A DNA stretch of 64,000 nucleotides from contig OY764867.1 in the NCBI GenBank assembly GCA_963668535.1, forward strand, positions 806,001 through 870,000, in the 5' to 3' direction. Origin of the DNA: F22 sp963668535. GTDB taxonomy: Bacteria; Bacteroidota; Bacteroidia; Bacteroidales; Bacteroidaceae. Every line of letters begins with the position of its first letter. Position 1 is the first letter of the stretch. Positions 60,531-64,000 of the stretch are shown here, one piece after another. The notes below the pieces were generated by a model that was given only the letters and a program-made list of their open reading frames with translations, did no database searches and was not told where the DNA came from. Made by a program: the position numbers and the translations under genes.

Positions 60531-60866
60531 ATGAGCGAAACAAATCCAATTTGCCCAGAATGCGGTACAACGAACAATTATTTTGATGGGACACTCCATG
60601 TATGTATGGATTGCAATCATGAGTGGACACCAGAAGAAGCTGCAGCCGCAGCTGAAGCAACGATTTGCAAAGATTCTAATGGCACACTACTTGAAGATGG
60701 CGATGCAGTAACAGTCATCAAAGATTTGAAAGTAAAAGGTTCTTCTATGGTTATTAAACGAGGTACTAAAGTAAAAAGTATCCGTCTTACTGAAAATCCA
60801 AAAGAAGTCGATTGTAAAATTGACGGTTCTAGCATTGTACTTAAGACATGTTTCTTAAAGAAGTAA
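60531..60866 (+). CDS. yjdM: YjdM/PhnA-family zinc-ribbon protein
   Basis: This 111-residue protein has an N-terminal zinc ribbon (CPECG and CMDCN) and a C-terminal SH3-like beta domain (DGDAVTVIKDLKVKGSSM, VDCKIDGSSIVLKTCFLKK). The family was once linked to phosphonate use, but that role is not supported and its function is unknown. Family length and both domains are complete. It is probably cotranscribed with mrp. Confidence 0.92.
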   Translation: MSETNPICPECGTTNNYFDGTLHVCMDCNHEWTPEEAAAAAEATICKDSNGTLLEDGDAVTVIKDLKVKGSSMVIKRGTKVKSIRLTENPKEVDCKIDGSSIVLKTCFLKK

Positions 60867-60888
60867 CCAATACATACAACAAAAATAG

Positions 60889-60930
60889 CCTACAGCAAAA
60901 GTCGGATAAGACTGAGCTGTAGGTCTGTTT
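60889..60930 (+). terminator. Terminator after yjdM
   Basis: An 8-bp perfect stem (60889-60896 with 60916-60923), extended by an inner AGTC/GACT pairing, followed by TCTGTTT. Confidence 0.6.
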
Positions 60931-60947
60931 ATTAACCACAATATCCC

Positions 60948-61439
60948 ATGCAATTAATCCTCATAGCAGCCTTAGACCAACGTGGAGCTATTGGGCATAA
61001 AGGTAAGCTTTTATTTTGGCTTCCTAATGATCTCAAACGTTTCAAAGCCTTGACTACTAGACATACGATTCTAATGGGACGTAAGACATTCGAATCGTTA
61101 CCAAATGGTGCATTACCCAATAGAAGAAATATTGTTCTCTCACACAATACATCATTAGAATTGGCTGGCGCCGAAGTTTTTAGCTCATTGAACGAAGCAC
61201 TAGGAAGCTGTGCCTCAAATGAGACTGTATATGTTATAGGGGGAGCACAAATATACGCGGAAACAATCGGGCATGCAGATGGACTGTGCATCACACATAT
61301 CGAAGCGATTGCCCCCCAAGCTGATGCTTTTTTTCCTACGATTGATGATTCAATATGGAAAATAAGCGTGAAAGAGCCTCATCTTGCAGATGAAAAGCAC
61401 CTTCACGCTTATTGTTTTACTGATTACATCCGTCGTTAA
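60948..61439 (+). CDS. folA: Dihydrofolate reductase
   Basis: This 163-residue NADPH-dependent enzyme makes tetrahydrofolate. Motifs are AALDQRGAIG, FWLPNDLKRFK with the catalytic Asp (residue 28), ILMGRKTFESLP, and YVIGGAQIYAETI for NADPH. Trimethoprim-resistance changes cannot be judged from sequence alone. Its end faces the Lrp gene, 23 bases away, without an obvious terminator between. Confidence 0.95.
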   Translation: MQLILIAALDQRGAIGHKGKLLFWLPNDLKRFKALTTRHTILMGRKTFESLPNGALPNRRNIVLSHNTSLELAGAEVFSSLNEALGSCASNETVYVIGGAQIYAETIGHADGLCITHIEAIAPQADAFFPTIDDSIWKISVKEPHLADEKHLHAYCFTDYIRR

Positions 61440-61462
61440 TTCAGATGTTTACTGAGTTATGA

Positions 61463-61936
61463 TTAATCTTCAGAGACACCATCGATAGGAATTTGACGTT
61501 TAATATATTCATCAAAGGATATTAAAGTTTCCGTTCGAGCTAAACCAAGCGGCTGCAGCTTGTCGTGAATAATACGCATCAAATGACGATTATTCTTTGC
61601 ATAGATCTTGATAAACATATCATACTTGCCTGTTGTAAAGTGACATTCCACAATTTCTGGAATAGATTGCATCTTTTCTGCAACGACTTTAAAACTTGCT
61701 GGATCTTTCAGGTAAACGCCAATATATGCACAAGTTTCATATCCCACTTTCTGAGGATCAATAACATATTGTGATCCCTTTAGGATACCTAAGTTGGTTA
61801 ATTTCTGAATTCGTTGATGGATAGCTGCTCCTGACACATTGCATGCACGAGCGACTTCCAAAAATGGAATACGGGCGTTATCGGCTACTAAATTTAAGAT
61901 TTGCTCATCTAATGAGTCTAGTTGATGGTGTCCCAT
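61463..61936 (-). CDS. Lrp/AsnC family transcriptional regulator
   Basis: This 157-residue regulator has an N-terminal helix-turn-helix (about 7-55, DEQILNLVADNARIPFLEVA) and a C-terminal RAM domain (about 70-145) that binds amino acids and forms octamers. Members control amino-acid uptake and metabolism. A minus-strand -7-like box TATTTTTG lies at 61974-61981, so it is divergent from the M64 peptidase gene. The specific ligand is not predictable. Confidence 0.93.
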   Translation of the reverse strand: MGHHQLDSLDEQILNLVADNARIPFLEVARACNVSGAAIHQRIQKLTNLGILKGSQYVIDPQKVGYETCAYIGVYLKDPASFKVVAEKMQSIPEIVECHFTTGKYDMFIKIYAKNNRHLMRIIHDKLQPLGLARTETLISFDEYIKRQIPIDGVSED

Positions 61937-62034
61937 AATACTTATTATTCTCTTATTTTGTTTGTATATTGCACAAAAATAGAGGTTTAAATCCCAATCT
62001 GAACGTTTTAACCCTTAAATTATCAGAAAATGTA

Positions 62035-63447
62035 ATGAAAAATTTATTTTTTATACTGTTAATAGTCTGTTACGCTAACTTAAATCTAGAAAGTGCAGCA
62101 CAAGAAAAAGTCAATACGAGTACTTTTACTCATTCGTCATTGAGTGAAAAGGTGAATTTTAACACCTTCTTTAGCGACAAAACTTTACGTCTAGATTACA
62201 TTTTTAGTGGTGATGTACACAAACAAGACATCAGCCTTTCAGAAATGGTATTATGGGATCAATGGGTCGGAAGGCGTCATAATCTCAATAAATTACCTTT
62301 GCTAGGGAATGGTGATATTAGAGTGAGAGACCTAAAAACGCAGAAAACTATTTACCGAACTAGTTTCTCTTCGCTTTTCCAAGAATGGATTTTGACTCCT
62401 GAAGCCAAACAACGCAGTAGAGCTTTTGAAAACTGTTTTCAAATACCGATGCCTCTTCATGATGCTGAAGTAGAAATTATTTTGCGCAATGCCCATCAAG
62501 ATACTATTGCTGACTTCATTCATCCTATATCCCCCAAAGATATCTTAATTAGGAAAGTTGATGCTGCTTCGTCACAAAAAAAGACTGCCCATGAATACAT
62601 CCAAATATCTAACAACTCAAAGGCTGAAACTACAATAGATGTTTCACAAATGCCTTGGCATGATCCCAAGCAGGCTATTGACGTAGCTATAGTAGCTGAA
62701 GGATATACAGCAGATGAGATGGATACTTTTAAAGAAGATGCTAAAATGGCAATAAGGAGCATCACAAGCTATGCACCCTTCTCGAAATACAGCAATCGCT
62801 TCAATTACTTAGTCATATGCAGTCCATCAATAGACTCGGGAGTCACCATTCCACGTAATGGAGAATGGAAAGAGACAGCGGTATCATCACATTTTGATAC
62901 TTTTTATTCTCGTCGTTACTTGACAACGCAACGATTAAAAAAATTACATAATCTACTAGCAGGTTTTCCTTATGAGCACATCATTGTTTTGGCCAATACG
63001 GACACATATGGTGGTGGAGGTATATATAATAGTTACACGCTAACAACTGCTCATCACGCTTTATTTTGGCCAGTAGTCACACATGAATTCGGTCATAGTT
63101 TCGGTGGTTTAGCAGATGAATATGCATACGCTAATGCAGGTGATGACTCTTATTATCCCAGTGATCGTGAACCATGGGAACCCAATATTACCACTCTACA
63201 CAATTTCAAAGCTAAATGGAAGGATATGCTTTCTAAAGGGTGTTCCATTCCAACCCCAACTCCAAATGCGACTTCTGCTGATATACACTCGACAACTAAA
63301 CTGGGAGTGTACGAAGGAGCGGGTTATCAGGAAAAGGGAACTTACCGGTCAACTCCCGACTGTAGAATGCGAACTAACGATGCCAAAGCTTTTTGTCCAG
63401 TATGTCAACGTGCGCTCACTCGTATCATTAATTTTTATACAAAATAG
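62035..63447 (+). CDS. M64-family secreted metallopeptidase
   Basis: This 470-residue protein has a signal peptide (about 1-22, ending SAAQ). A beta-rich N-terminal domain precedes the peptidase domain, which begins near IDVAIVAEGYTADEMDTF. The zinc site is HEFGH at 350-354, followed by GGLADEY with the third ligand, as in the M64 IgA-peptidase family. Clostridial members cut immunoglobulin A; Bacteroidetes members have been found in gut and oral species, but IgA cleavage by this protein is not shown. The start at 62035 fits the signal; 22 upstream codons are probably not translated. Confidence 0.88.
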   Translation: MKNLFFILLIVCYANLNLESAAQEKVNTSTFTHSSLSEKVNFNTFFSDKTLRLDYIFSGDVHKQDISLSEMVLWDQWVGRRHNLNKLPLLGNGDIRVRDLKTQKTIYRTSFSSLFQEWILTPEAKQRSRAFENCFQIPMPLHDAEVEIILRNAHQDTIADFIHPISPKDILIRKVDAASSQKKTAHEYIQISNNSKAETTIDVSQMPWHDPKQAIDVAIVAEGYTADEMDTFKEDAKMAIRSITSYAPFSKYSNRFNYLVICSPSIDSGVTIPRNGEWKETAVSSHFDTFYSRRYLTTQRLKKLHNLLAGFPYEHIIVLANTDTYGGGGIYNSYTLTTAHHALFWPVVTHEFGHSFGGLADEYAYANAGDDSYYPSDREPWEPNITTLHNFKAKWKDMLSKGCSIPTPTPNATSADIHSTTKLGVYEGAGYQEKGTYRSTPDCRMRTNDAKAFCPVCQRALTRIINFYTK

Positions 63448-63473
63448 AGACTAGAAATAAAATGGTCACACAC

Positions 63474-63497
63474 GATGTTCAATAACATCTAGTTTTT
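63474..63497 (+). terminator. Terminator of the M64 peptidase gene
   Basis: GATGTT pairs with AACATC across a CAAT loop, followed by TAGTTTTTA, 26 bases after the stop codon. Confidence 0.6.
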
Positions 63498-63579
63498 ATA
63501 GGGCATTATTGAATGCGTTCTAGTAGAATAGTTTATATTTACGTCAATTGATTTTTAACCATCTCATTGACCTATAACT

Positions 63580-64000
63580 ATGAAATTTAGTAAGATAAAC
63601 TTACCTACAAGTACCAAACGTAGTCTTGAGGCCCTACTCTTTCTTATGTGTTTTCTATCCATATTTGGGTATATTGCCCACATTATGGGTACATCCAATA
63701 TGCTCAACACAATGATGAATACGGCCTATAAACTGATTATAGACACAGTCTTATATATCATGGCTATTACTGTTCTTTCAGGAGCATTGGGAAACTTGCT
63801 TATTGAATTTGGTGTCGTGCGCTTATTGGAACGTGGATTGCGGTATCTTATGGGACCACTTTATAATCTACCAGGTGTAGCTGCATTAGGTGGCGTATTG
63901 ACTTTCTTATCAGACAATCCCGCCATTATTTCATTATCAAAAGATAAGCATTTCAATAAGTATTTCGAAAAATATCAAATCATTTCTTTCACGAACTTCG
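63580..64000 (+). CDS. N-terminal part of a CD0519/CD1768-type nucleoside-recognition membrane protein (partial)
   Basis: The gene starts at an ATG (MKFSKINLP) and runs off the right edge after 140 codons. Three membrane helices are visible (about 18-38, 60-85 and 105-118). The fold resembles spore-maturation/nucleoside-recognition (Gate domain) membrane proteins, with typical GFVGY-like and FLSDNPAII segments. Substrate and function are unknown. No clear promoter box is seen in the 82 bases before it. Confidence 0.7.
   Translation, partial: MKFSKINLPTSTKRSLEALLFLMCFLSIFGYIAHIMGTSNMLNTMMNTAYKLIIDTVLYIMAITVLSGALGNLLIEFGVVRLLERGLRYLMGPLYNLPGVAALGGVLTFLSDNPAIISLSKDKHFNKYFEKYQIISFTNF

Overview
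The window is about 64 kb of chromosome from a low-GC (roughly 40%) member of the Bacteroidales. The protein families (DUF4494, DUF4199, DUF6452/DUF6048, GldH, HU-SPOR, CarboxypepD_reg/beta-barrel proteins, S46 dipeptidyl-peptidases, M64 and M13 peptidases) are typical of Bacteroidetes. Promoters also follow the Bacteroidetes sigma-ABfr pattern TTTG-N19-22-TAnnTTTG, many with exactly 20 bases of spacer, and starts lack strong Shine-Dalgarno sequences. The genus cannot be fixed from the sequence alone. Most of the window is ordinary, densely packed core genome.

Layout. 1-2.6 kb: the end of one gene, then a minus operon DUF4494-yggS-Hsp15 and a cysteine-less thioredoxin-like gene with a structured leader. 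3-4.2 kb: serB. 4.3-7.4 kb: minus operon rhlE / HU-TM-SPOR protein / zinc-ribbon-FHA protein. 7.6-11.5 kb: plus operon DUF4199, GT2 glycosyltransferase, DUF6452, DUF6048, apbE. 11.7-12.5 kb: DoxX, tRNA-Arg(CCG), tRNA-Gln(CTG). 12.8-19.3 kb: plus operon rsfS-ftsH-cdsA-holB-ricT-gldH, whose 3' end overlaps a convergent minus operon purH-mreBCD-mrdA-rodA (19.2-26.6 kb), the elongasome set. 26.6-33.1 kb: minus genes pepO-like M13 peptidase, ABC-F ATPase, HAD hydrolase, coiled-coil lipoprotein and rsmI. 33.2-35.2 kb: tdk and an AI-2E family permease. 35.2-35.7 kb: two near-identical tRNA-Lys(TTT) genes, each with its own promoter and leader hairpin.

35.7-37.6 kb is a decayed, GC-richer accessory island directly behind the second tRNA-Lys. 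It holds a Toprim-only dnaG-type primase fragment, a frameshifted gene with a helix-turn-helix-like segment, and three copies of a GCAAGCGCTTGC palindrome spaced in multiples of 22 bp. This is the clearest accessory region.

37.7-64 kb: ldhA, a secreted C1 peptidase, a helix-hairpin-helix outer-membrane protein, a large beta-barrel protein, a secreted thioredoxin, a DUF4369 lipoprotein, a tandem DPP7-type/DPP11-type S46 peptidase pair, glmS, rfbB, mdh, divergent trxA/oxyR, xseB, ilvE, trmB, mrp, yjdM, folA, an Lrp regulator, an M64 peptidase and the start of a membrane protein. The many secreted peptidases fit an organism that feeds on peptides.

The most unusual signals are the phased palindromes with the island remnants, the structured RNA leader at 2.64-2.82 kb with two mutually exclusive foldings, and a tRNA-Arg in which the conserved G19:C56 elbow pair is replaced by A19:U56. 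No intact novel defence or mobile system is present.
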